From: CBFGWV01 sp965652545
Lineage (GTDB): Bacteria; Pseudomonadota; Gammaproteobacteria; Competibacterales; Competibacteraceae
Assembly: GCA_965652545.1 (NCBI GenBank)
Contig: CBFGWV010000228.1
Location: forward strand, 1-7,864
Length of the DNA stretch: 7,864 bases
Direction: 5' to 3'
Numbering within the stretch: position 1 is the first letter of the stretch; the number at the start of each line of letters is the position of its first letter. This document shows, piece by piece, positions 1 to 7,864 of the stretch. A program made the position numbers and the translations under genes. The notes beneath the pieces were generated by a model, which worked only from the letters and a program-made list of their open reading frames with translations, did no database searches and had not been told where the DNA came from.

Positions 1-106
1 CGATGAGCACCAGGGACTCGCCGAAGGCCACCAGCGCAATCACCAGCCCCACCCAGCCGGGATGGGCTGCGGTCCAGACGAGGATCGCGTCGACGAGCTC
101 TTCCAT
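1..106 (-). CDS. DedA-family inner-membrane protein, N-terminal fragment cut by the window edge
   Basis: Reading the minus strand from the ATG at 104-106 gives 35 codons before the window ends. They start MEELVDAILVWTAAHPGW and continue as a hydrophobic helix with the pattern VIALVAFGESLVLI. A short amphipathic start, then a hydrophobic stretch with a conserved Glu-Ser in 'AFxES', is typical of the first segment of DedA/SNARE-associated (VTT-domain) proteins. These are polytopic inner-membrane proteins linked to undecaprenyl-phosphate or lipid flipping and envelope homeostasis. Only this segment is visible, so the call rests on one motif. No strong Shine-Dalgarno sequence precedes the ATG; a GTG one codon upstream is an alternative start. 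The gene is on the same strand as murI but 310 bp downstream of it, so co-transcription is uncertain. Confidence 0.68.
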   Translation of the reverse strand, partial: MEELVDAILVWTAAHPGWVGLVIALVAFGESLVLI

Positions 107-416
107 CACGGCGTACTCAGCCCGAACGCCACGGGCCCACCGGGAACACCGTTCCACTCACCGAACCCCTGCCCAGGCGACTGTTCGAGCCCGCCACCGC
201 AAAGAGCCCTGCGGCCGGGGGCATGGGGCCACCCGACCGTCGGCCGCAGGGATGCGGCCGTCGAGCGTACAGGGAGGTATTCACAGCGCGTCGGGTGGCC
301 CCATGCCCCCGATCGCGGGGCGGGAATCGGCCCCCGACCGCCCCCAGCTACCCCAACGCGCTTGCAAGCCACGCCAAAGCAAGACACCCGTGCACAACCC
401 CCGCTCACCACCGTGA
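107..416. other. 310-bp gap between murI and the DedA-like gene, holding a palindromic element
   Basis: I see no credible gene here. Open frames crossing it on both strands are Arg/Pro/Ala-rich and show no domain. The main content is the composite inverted repeat at 216-311. The murI-proximal part (312-416) is C-rich on the plus strand and contains a perfect 10-bp palindrome, GCTTGCAAGC, at 360-369. There is no stem followed by a T-run, so I see no classical terminator. Any 3'-end function would have to come from the large palindrome. Confidence 0.6.
216..311 (-). repeat. Composite palindromic element, copy 1 (22-bp arms around a 55-nt core)
   Basis: The 22-bp arms at 216-237 and 290-311 are perfectly complementary. 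The 55-nt core, read on the minus strand, spans 289 down to 235, so its last three bases fall in the second arm. Inside it is a second hairpin with an 8-bp stem, CGGCCGCA (241-248) and TGCGGCCG (253-260), and a 4-nt loop. By eye the core matches the core at 7720-7774 on the plus strand at 47 of 55 positions with no gaps, so this is a dispersed repeat and not a chance palindrome. It is in the same orientation as murI and begins about 105 bp beyond the murI stop. The role is unknown; a 3'-end RNA structure, a cruciform site or a non-autonomous mobile element are all possible. Confidence 0.85.
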
Positions 417-1226
417 TCAATCCTCCTTCAGCAACGGCCCGGCCACCATCGATACACCGACACACTCGGCGAACCGCTCCAACGCCCACGGATGGCCACT
501 GCTCAACCCCAGGACCGACCCGCCATCGGGCCTGTGCGCCGCCAGCCCCAGAGTGTCCAGCAGCGTCGCCAACCGCCGCGCAACCGCCGCGCCGGTGTCG
601 ATCAAGGCAACATCCGGGCCGCACAGTTCGGTCAACAACGGCCGCAGAAACGGATAATGCGTACAACCCAGCACCACCGTATCGGCCCCGGCAGCCAGCA
701 ACGGCCGCGTATAGCGCCTCAGCAGATCGACCGTAGCCGGGCCTTGAAGATCGCCCGCCTCGATCCGCTCCACCAGCCCCGGGCACGGCTGCGTCACCAC
801 CTTCACCGTACCGGCATAGCGCGCCAGCAACCCGTTGAAGCGTGCACTCTCCAGCGTCCCCGCCGTAGCGAGTACCCCCACCACGCCACTGCGCGTGGCG
901 GCCACGGCCGGCTTCACCGCCGGCTCGATCGCCACCACCGGAAGCCCCGAGGTCGCCCGCAGCTCCGCCGCCGCCGCCGCGGTGGCCGTATTACAGGCCA
1001 GGACAATGGCCTTGCAGCCCAGCCGCTCCAGATGGGTGGCGATCGCCAGCGTACGCCCACGGATGAAGGCTGCCGACTTGTCCCCGTAGGGAATGTGGCG
1101 GCTGTCCGCGACATAGATGAGGGATTCGGCAGGCAGGTGCTCGCGAATGGAGCGCAGCACCGACAAACCGCCGACACCGGAATCGAAAACCCCTACGGGT
1201 GCGTGGGTACGATCGTCTGGGGACAT
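417..1226 (-). CDS. murI: Glutamate racemase MurI
   Basis: This cytoplasmic enzyme interconverts L- and D-glutamate and supplies D-Glu for peptidoglycan stem peptides. From the chosen start the protein is 269 aa, normal for the family. The N-terminal signature VFDSGVGGLSVL (13-24) and YVADSRHIPYGDK (38-50) are present. Both catalytic cysteines of this cofactor-independent racemase are in place: Cys78 in ACNTATA and Cys188 in VLGCTHYPFLRPL, with His190 beside the second. The ATG at 1224-1226 is preferred. An in-frame GTG at 1284-1286 would add 20 Arg/Pro-rich residues outside the conserved fold. The upstream Shine-Dalgarno is weak for either choice. The gene is divergent from the cupin gene with a 120-bp gap. 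It looks complete, with all key residues present. Confidence 0.96.
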   Translation of the reverse strand: MSPDDRTHAPVGVFDSGVGGLSVLRSIREHLPAESLIYVADSRHIPYGDKSAAFIRGRTLAIATHLERLGCKAIVLACNTATAAAAAELRATSGLPVVAIEPAVKPAVAATRSGVVGVLATAGTLESARFNGLLARYAGTVKVVTQPCPGLVERIEAGDLQGPATVDLLRRYTRPLLAAGADTVVLGCTHYPFLRPLLTELCGPDVALIDTGAAVARRLATLLDTLGLAAHRPDGGSVLGLSSGHPWALERFAECVGVSMVAGPLLKED

Positions 1227-1346
1227 GAACCGGTCGGGTGGATGTGGCCGCGGCGCAGTATCGCGTACTCGCCCCCGGGCGACCACCGTTGTGGCAAGTC
1301 ACGCCTGCCTGTACGAGTATGTAGGCGGGCACGAAAGGACCGCACC

Positions 1347-1808
1347 ATGAGCGATCGCGTCACCGAACTGACCACCGAGCTGAGTCTGGAGCCGCACCCG
1401 GAGGGTGGGCACTACCGGCGCTGGTACCTCAGCGACTCGGGCGAGCGGCCTGCGCTGAGCGTCATCGACTATCTGCTGCCGGCGCGCGAGTACAGCCGCT
1501 GGCATCAAGTCGATGCCGACGAGCTCTGGCACCACGTCGAAGGAGCGCCGCTGACCTTGTACCGCCTGTCGGCGGACTTCGCCGAGGCCGAGACCGTCGT
1601 CCTCAGCGACTCGGCCGACAGCGGCCTGCCGGCCACCGTCGTCCCCGCCGGATGGTGGCAGGCGGCCCAGACCAACGGCGCCTACACCCTGGTTACCTGT
1701 GCGGTGGCGCCGTCGTTCCGTTTTTCAGGCTTTCGCATCCTCGCCGACGACCCGGCCGCCGCCGCTCAACTGCGCTTGGCGGCGCCGGATCTGGCGGGGT
1801 TGCTGTGA
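1347..1808 (+). CDS. DUF985 / Cupin_5 family protein
   Basis: A 153-aa single-domain beta-barrel protein of the cupin superfamily, predicted cytoplasmic because no signal peptide is seen. Family marks in order are HPEGG (17-21), a metal-site-like stretch SRWHQVDADELWHH (50-63) with His53, Glu59 and His62, the VPAGWWQAA turn (99-107), and TCAVAPSFRFSGF (117-129). This is the usual order in DUF985 proteins, whose reaction is not generally established; sugar-epimerase-like or small-molecule binding roles are inferred from the fold only. The start is the ATG after AAAGGA (1334-1339) with 7-nt spacing. The frame stays open far upstream, but that part is antisense to murI and not credible. The gene is divergent from murI and convergent with the oxoprolinase gene. 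Confidence 0.9.
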   Translation: MSDRVTELTTELSLEPHPEGGHYRRWYLSDSGERPALSVIDYLLPAREYSRWHQVDADELWHHVEGAPLTLYRLSADFAEAETVVLSDSADSGLPATVVPAGWWQAAQTNGAYTLVTCAVAPSFRFSGFRILADDPAAAAQLRLAAPDLAGLL

Positions 1809-1840
1809 AAGTTTTAAGTTTAACGTGTTAAGTTTTAAGT
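1809..1840 (+). repeat. Heptamer repeat AAGTTTT, left (degenerate) array
   Basis: Starting directly after the cupin stop codon are about 4.5 heptamers: AAGTTTT, AAGTTTA, ACGTGTT, AAGTTTT and a partial AAGT. The outer units are perfect and the two middle ones degenerate. The unit is the reverse complement of the heptamer in the array at 1873-1927, so the two arrays form an inverted pair around a 32-bp spacer. AT content is very high against the GC-rich genes on both sides. Confidence 0.85.
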
Positions 1841-1872
1841 GGTTTTTGCGAAGCTCTGCATGACGATCCGCG

Positions 1873-1925
1873 AAAACTTAAAACTTAAAACTTAAAACTT
1901 AAAACTTAAAACTTAAAACTTAAAA

Positions 1926-1927
<2 letters not shown>
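1873..1927 (+). repeat. Heptamer tandem array AAAACTT, about 7.9 copies
   Basis: Seven perfect AAAACTT units (1873-1921) are followed by a partial AAAACT. The last bases (1926-1927) form part of the TAG stop codon of the oxoprolinase gene on the minus strand (1926-1928), so the array abuts the coding end exactly. With the inverse array at 1809-1840 and the near-complementary GTTTTTGCG (1842-1850) and CGCGAAAAC (1869-1877), the transcript could fold into a long A/U-rich hairpin in either direction. That would suit a bidirectional terminator between convergent genes, but this is inference. Short perfect units make copy number prone to replication slippage. Confidence 0.9.
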
Positions 1928-5540
<3,613 letters not shown>

Positions 5541-5624
5541 GGTGGTTACCTGTTGTTTAGGTTTTATCGACATAGTGTTCAAATGGCGGCCTTGGTTCAT
5601 CCCTAAGAGCAACGAGGCCGGGAT

Positions 5625-6137
5625 ATGCCCAAACTGCCCCCTATCGTGTCGTCAGCCCATCTTGCATCGGCCGAGTACCCCGGCCTCAGCGAGCTTGAAT
5701 TCGCCCTGATCATCTCCGGCAACGCGTTCAACCGCTGGGTCACCCGCTGCGCCGCGGCGGCGGGTCTGCGCGAGTTGAATGCGCTGGATGTCCTGGTGCT
5801 GCACCACATCAATCATCGCGGTCGCGACAAGCGGCTGGCGGACATCTGTTTCGTTCTCAATATCGAAGACACTCATCTGGTCAACTACGCCCTCAAGAAG
5901 TTGCGCGGCTCGGGTCTGGTCGACACCAGCCGTCGCGGTAAGGAGGTCCTGTACCGTACCAGCGAGGCCGGGGCGGCGGCTTGCGAGGCCTATCGCGAGG
6001 TTCGCGAGACCTGCCTCATCAACGCCTTGTCCGCCCTGGGCGGCCAGCATGACCAAGACTTCCACACCATCGCCGAAACCTTGCGCGCGTTGTCGGGCAT
6101 CTATGACCAGGCGGCCAGGGCTTCAAGCTCTTTATAG
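5625..6137 (+). CDS. MarR-like winged-helix transcriptional regulator
   Basis: A 170-aa probable DNA-binding dimer. An N-terminal helix (about 21-47) is followed by a winged helix-turn-helix (about 52-115): a first helix LNALDVLVLHHIN, then RLADICFVLNIEDTHLVNYALKKL (70-93) as the HTH, then RGSGLVDTSRRGKEVLYRTSEAG (94-116) as the beta wing. A C-terminal helix (about 118-165) is likely for dimerisation. This resembles the predicted MarR-type regulators of the COG5631 kind, although the family assignment is from pattern only. The start is the ATG after GAGG (5614-5617) with 7-nt spacing. The gene is divergent from the oxoprolinase and upstream of the solute-binding-protein gene on the same strand, so it plausibly controls both. 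Cys42, Cys75, Cys120 and Cys130 are present, but nothing shows they are sensors. The ligand is unknown. Confidence 0.85.
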   Translation: MPKLPPIVSSAHLASAEYPGLSELEFALIISGNAFNRWVTRCAAAAGLRELNALDVLVLHHINHRGRDKRLADICFVLNIEDTHLVNYALKKLRGSGLVDTSRRGKEVLYRTSEAGAAACEAYREVRETCLINALSALGGQHDQDFHTIAETLRALSGIYDQAARASSSL

Positions 6138-6147
6138 ATAATGTTGC

Positions 6148-6181
6148 GGTAAATTTGCAATTACTTTATTGACAATTTACC
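6148..6181. promoter_or_regulatory. Dyad-symmetric operator candidate overlapping the -35 box
   Basis: A 34-bp near-palindrome: half-site GGTAAATT, two unmatched bases, CAAT, then a 6-bp centre, then ATTG, two unmatched bases, AATTTACC. Twelve base pairs per arm match exactly, with the centre between 6164 and 6165. The right arm covers the last base of TTGACA (6169-6174), so a bound dimer would compete with RNA polymerase. The MarR-like regulator encoded immediately upstream (stop at 6137) is the obvious candidate ligand. The same half-site was not found in the 84-bp gap between the regulator and the oxoprolinase. Confidence 0.6.
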
Positions 6182-6196
6182 AACAAAGTCTAGCTT
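6169..6196 (+). promoter_or_regulatory. Sigma-70-type promoter candidate for the solute-binding-protein gene
   Basis: TTGACA (6169-6174) is a perfect -35 consensus. After a 16-bp spacer comes TAGCTT (6191-6196), which keeps the important T1, A2 and T6 of the -10 hexamer. A small inverted repeat, GCTTA (6193-6197) and TAAGC (6203-6207), sits over the predicted -10/start region and could be a second protein site. The gene start is about 340 bp downstream, which is far, so another promoter closer to 6547 cannot be excluded. Confidence 0.5.
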
Positions 6197-6342
6197 AGGT
6201 CATAAGCCTGTGAGTAGAAGCGAGCTTGCAGCGCCCGAAGCGGTCGCCATGTACGACCGCCCAAAGGGGCGCATGGATTGTCGGCAGCCTGACGGGCTTG
6301 GGACTGTCCTACTGCGGGAAGCCGGATATCGGCCATATTTCC

Positions 6343-6388
6343 CGATCGTTTTTGTCAGATAGCGACGGCTATCTTCCGCAAACGATCG
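6343..6388. repeat. 46-nt nested dyad in the leader region
   Basis: Outer arms CGATCGTTT (6343-6351) and AAACGATCG (6380-6388) are perfect 9-bp complements. Inner arms AGATAGC (6357-6363) and GCTATCT (6368-6374) are perfect 7-bp complements around the 4-nt loop GACG. The two stems are separated by a symmetric 5/5-nt internal loop, so all parts share one axis (6365/6366). Runs of T follow the left arm and runs of A follow the right arm. It could be an RNA hairpin in the leader or a protein-binding palindrome. It does not look like an intrinsic terminator in the plus direction, since no T-run follows. Confidence 0.65.
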
Positions 6389-6546
6389 AAAAATCTGCCT
6401 CGACACCGACTTCCCTCGCTACGGACGCTCAAGCCCGACAGGCTGCCAGTCGATTCGCCCCCAGGAGCCTGTTCGACGTGAGCGTCCGCAGCGTGACAGT
6501 TCTCATGTCGGCAGGGTCACTGACCATTGCGATGAGGATGTAAGCC

Positions 6547-7524
6547 ATGCGCCTTTCTGCTCTGCTTGCCTTGCTGATGCCGTTGACCGTATCCGCGCAG
6601 ACGGTGTGGGAGATGCCCACGCCCTATGGCGCCGGCAACTTCCAGACTGACAACACCATGCAGTTCGCTGCCGACGTCACCCGCGCCACAGGGGGGCGCG
6701 TCACTATCGAGGTCCACCCTGGCGGTACCTTGATCCGCCACCCGGAGATCAAAGACGCCGTGCGCAGCGGCCGCGTCGCCATCGGTGAGGTGCTGTTGTC
6801 GCAGCTCTCCAGCGAGGATCCGCTGTTCGAGGTGGATTCCGTCCCCTTCCTGGCCAGCGACTACGACAAGGCGGCCCGTTTGTGGGAGGCCTCGCGTCCG
6901 GCGATCGAGGAGCGCCTGGGCGAGCAGGGCGTGCGTGTGCTCTATGCGGTGCCCTGGCCCGGCCAGGGGTTGTACTCGATCAAGCCCTTGCAGGATGCGG
7001 AGGCGATGCGGGGGGTGTACTTCCGCGCGTATAACCCGATCACCCGGCAGTTGGCGAGGCAGCTGCACGCGGCGCCGATTCATGTCGAGGTGCCGGATGT
7101 CGGTTTGGCGTTTGCCTTGAACCGGGTCGAGGCGATGATCACCTCGCCGACCACGGGTGTGGGTAGCAAGGCTTGGGAGTACGTCCGCTTCTACTATGAC
7201 GTGCAGGCTTGGTTGCCCAAGAACGCGATCCTGGTGAACGAGGCTGCATTCTCTGCCCTCAGTCGTGCCGATCAGCAGGCCATCCTGGCCGCGGCCCGTC
7301 AGGCCGAAACCCGCGGCTGGGCAGCCAGCCGCATCGAGACCGAAACCGCCACCAACACCTTGCGCCAGAACGGCATGCTGGTCTTGCCCCCGTCCGAGTC
7401 CCTGACCAACAAGCTGGCCCAGGCGGGTGAGGCGATCACCGCCGATTGGGTCGCCTCCACCGGCGCCGTCGGCCAGCGTGTGATGCGTGACTACGTGGCC
7501 CGGCAGATGGCGCAGGCGCAGTAA
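6547..7524 (+). CDS. TRAP transporter periplasmic solute-binding protein (DctP type)
   Basis: A 325-aa precursor, normal for the family. A signal peptide (MRLSALLALLMPLTVSA) with likely cleavage after Ala17 sends it to the periplasm. The fold is a two-lobe type II binding protein: a first lobe beginning VWEMPTPYGAGN (20-31), EVHPGGTL (55-62), the family 'DAVRSGRVAIGEV' region (70-82), and DSVPFLASDY (97-106). MRGVYFRAYNP (154-164) holds Arg160, at the position of the conserved arginine that salt-bridges a ligand carboxylate in DctP proteins. EVPDVGLAFALNRVEAMITSP (181-201) and YDVQAWLPKNAILVN (217-231) follow. A carboxylate-bearing ligand is therefore likely, but its identity is open. The start follows GAGG (6534-6537) with 9-nt spacing. 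No DctQ or DctM gene follows in the window; they must lie elsewhere, or this is an orphan binding protein. Confidence 0.92.
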   Translation: MRLSALLALLMPLTVSAQTVWEMPTPYGAGNFQTDNTMQFAADVTRATGGRVTIEVHPGGTLIRHPEIKDAVRSGRVAIGEVLLSQLSSEDPLFEVDSVPFLASDYDKAARLWEASRPAIEERLGEQGVRVLYAVPWPGQGLYSIKPLQDAEAMRGVYFRAYNPITRQLARQLHAAPIHVEVPDVGLAFALNRVEAMITSPTTGVGSKAWEYVRFYYDVQAWLPKNAILVNEAAFSALSRADQQAILAAARQAETRGWAASRIETETATNTLRQNGMLVLPPSESLTNKLAQAGEAITADWVASTGAVGQRVMRDYVARQMAQAQ

Positions 7525-7593
7525 GTGCCGGCGGTGCGTGGGGTGCCTCGCGACGGGCCTGGGAGCTGTTGTCGGCTTTCGAGCCTTGCGGGC

Positions 7594-7703
7594 TTGGTCC
7601 GAGGCGTGGCTCCCGCCTGGTGGGTGGGGCTTGGTCTGGAGCGTGGTTCCCGCTTGGCGGATGGTTCGTGGTCCGGCGCGTGGTTCCCGCCTGCCGGGTT
7701 GGG
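7594..7703 (+). repeat. Three degenerate 37-bp direct repeats
   Basis: Units begin at 7594 (TTGGTCCG), 7631 (TTGGTCTG) and 7668 (GTGGTCCG), an exact 37-bp period. The next similar start, GTGGTCTG at 7704, comes after 36 bp. Each unit carries CGTGG followed by a CTCCCGC or TTCCCGC block and a G-rich tail. By eye, units 1 and 2 match at 28 of 37 positions. There are no unique spacers, so this is not a CRISPR array. The last unit runs into the left arm of the palindromic element. Confidence 0.7.
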
Positions 7704-7802
7704 GTGGTCTGGGTCAGACGCGCTGTGAACACATCCGTGTGGGCTCGACGGCAGCATCCATGCTGCCGACGGTCTTCCCCAGACCACCCCAACCCGGCAG
7801 GC
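7689..7802 (+). repeat. Composite palindromic element, copy 2 (25-bp arms around a 55-nt core)
   Basis: Arms at 7689-7713 and 7778-7802 are perfect 25-bp complements with a 64-nt interior. The 55-nt core is 7720-7774 and contains the inner hairpin GGCAGCAT (7750-7757), a 2-nt loop, ATGCTGCC (7760-7767), flanked by CGAC on the left and GACG on the right. GAC (7717-7719) and GTC (7772-7774) close the core, followed by a small internal loop and then the arms. It is in the same orientation as the solute-binding-protein gene and begins 165 bp after its stop, mirroring copy 1 relative to murI. Arm sequences differ completely from copy 1. Confidence 0.88.
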
Positions 7803-7809
7803 TAGCTTT

Positions 7810-7864
7810 GGTGGCCTGTCGGTGGCCTGTCGGTGGCCTGTCGGTGGCCTGTCGGTGGCCTGTC
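7810..7864 (+). repeat. Perfect 11-bp tandem array, at least 5 copies, running off the edge
   Basis: Five identical copies of GGTGGCCTGTC fill 7810-7864, and the window ends exactly at a unit boundary, so the true copy number is unknown. The period is not a multiple of three and no reading frame with a sensible start uses it. Perfect identity suggests recent expansion. It begins 8 bp after the palindromic element. Confidence 0.95.

Larger units (their letters stand above)
6138..6546. other. 409-bp gap upstream of the solute-binding-protein gene
   Basis: The first ~70 bp are AT-rich and hold the candidate operator and -35/-10 promoter (6148-6196). From about 6210 composition returns towards the local average. 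The rest has no recognisable domain in any frame, but contains a 46-nt dyad at 6343-6388. A 37-codon frame (6249-6362) and a longer plus-strand frame ending at 6543 have weak start contexts and no family resemblance, so I do not call them genes. If the promoter at 6169 is used, the transcript would have an untranslated leader of roughly 340 nt, unusually long for a solute-binding-protein gene. Confidence 0.6.
7525..7864. other. Repeat-rich, gene-free right end
   Basis: No credible gene is visible; open frames on both strands are low-complexity Arg/Pro/Gly translations of repeats. From left to right it holds a small hairpin with a TTCG loop (GGCT 7574-7577, AGCC 7582-7585), degenerate 37-bp direct repeats (7594-7703), the composite palindrome copy 2 (7689-7802), and an 11-bp tandem array (7810-7864) that continues past the window. 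Confidence 0.75.

Noticed and set aside
62..786. Several long overlapping frames on both strands in the left region
   Set aside because: Their translations are Arg/Pro/Ala-rich low complexity, cross the palindromic element, or run antisense to murI, whose conserved motifs are unmistakable.
1227..1286. GTG start giving a 289-aa MurI
   Set aside because: The extra 20 residues are Arg/Pro-rich and lie before the normal family N-terminus; the ATG at 1224-1226 gives a typical length.
5541..5612. Upstream starts that would lengthen the oxoprolinase by up to 24 residues
   Set aside because: The extra residues are not family-like and lack a good ribosome-binding site, whereas the ATG at 5538-5540 has CAGGT at suitable distance and sits just before the conserved N-terminus.
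5541..5624. Sigma-70 promoters in the gap between oxoprolinase and regulator
   Set aside because: TTGAAC on the minus strand has a hexamer at 17 bp with only three consensus matches and would place the start in the ribosome-binding site; the plus strand shows no convincing pair.
6249..6362. A 37-codon frame beginning MYDRPKGRMD in the leader of the solute-binding-protein gene
   Set aside because: No clear Shine-Dalgarno, no family resemblance, and its end lies inside the 46-nt dyad. A leader peptide is possible but unsupported.
7594..7709. CRISPR array
   Set aside because: Units are contiguous and degenerate with no unique spacers, and no cas gene is in the window.
7436..7805. Open frames on both strands across the right-end repeats
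   Set aside because: They only translate the 37-bp repeats and the palindromic element; frames of this kind are a common source of false hypothetical proteins.

Overview
The window is about 7.9 kb of GC-rich, densely coding bacterial chromosome with short, repeat-rich gaps. Shine-Dalgarno-like sites, the gene families present and the palindromic intergenic repeats suggest a gammaproteobacterium, perhaps a halophilic or sulfur-oxidising lineage. That placement is an impression from style and cannot be proved from this sequence.

Layout. At the left edge (minus strand) is the first 35 codons of a DedA-type membrane protein. A 310-bp gap holding a composite palindromic element follows, then glutamate racemase (murI, minus). 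Divergent from murI is a small DUF985/Cupin_5 protein (plus). It converges on a single-polypeptide hydantoinase/5-oxoprolinase (HyuA+HyuB fused, 1204 aa, minus). The gap between these two convergent genes is an AT-rich pair of inverted heptamer arrays. Divergent from the oxoprolinase is a MarR-like winged-helix regulator (plus). A 409-bp gap then carries a good -35 box, a strongly dyad-symmetric operator candidate and a 46-nt dyad. After it comes a periplasmic TRAP/DctP-type solute-binding protein (plus). The last 340 bp are repeats: degenerate 37-bp tandem units, a second copy of the composite palindrome, and a perfect 11-bp tandem array that runs off the edge.

How the genes may work together. 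The oxoprolinase, regulator and solute-binding protein look like a catabolic island: periplasmic capture of a small acid or cyclic amide, ATP-dependent ring opening in the cytoplasm, and local control by the regulator. The substrate cannot be read from the sequence, and the DctQ/DctM membrane subunits a TRAP system needs are not in this window. MurI (cell-wall D-glutamate), the cupin and the DedA fragment look like ordinary neighbours.

The strongest unexplained signal is the palindromic element present twice (216-311 and 7689-7802). Both copies have the same 55-nt core with paired, pairing-preserving differences, enclosed by long perfect inverted arms whose sequences differ between copies. 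Each copy lies downstream of a gene, in the same orientation relative to that gene. The second strongest is the operator-like dyad overlapping the -35 box of the solute-binding-protein gene.
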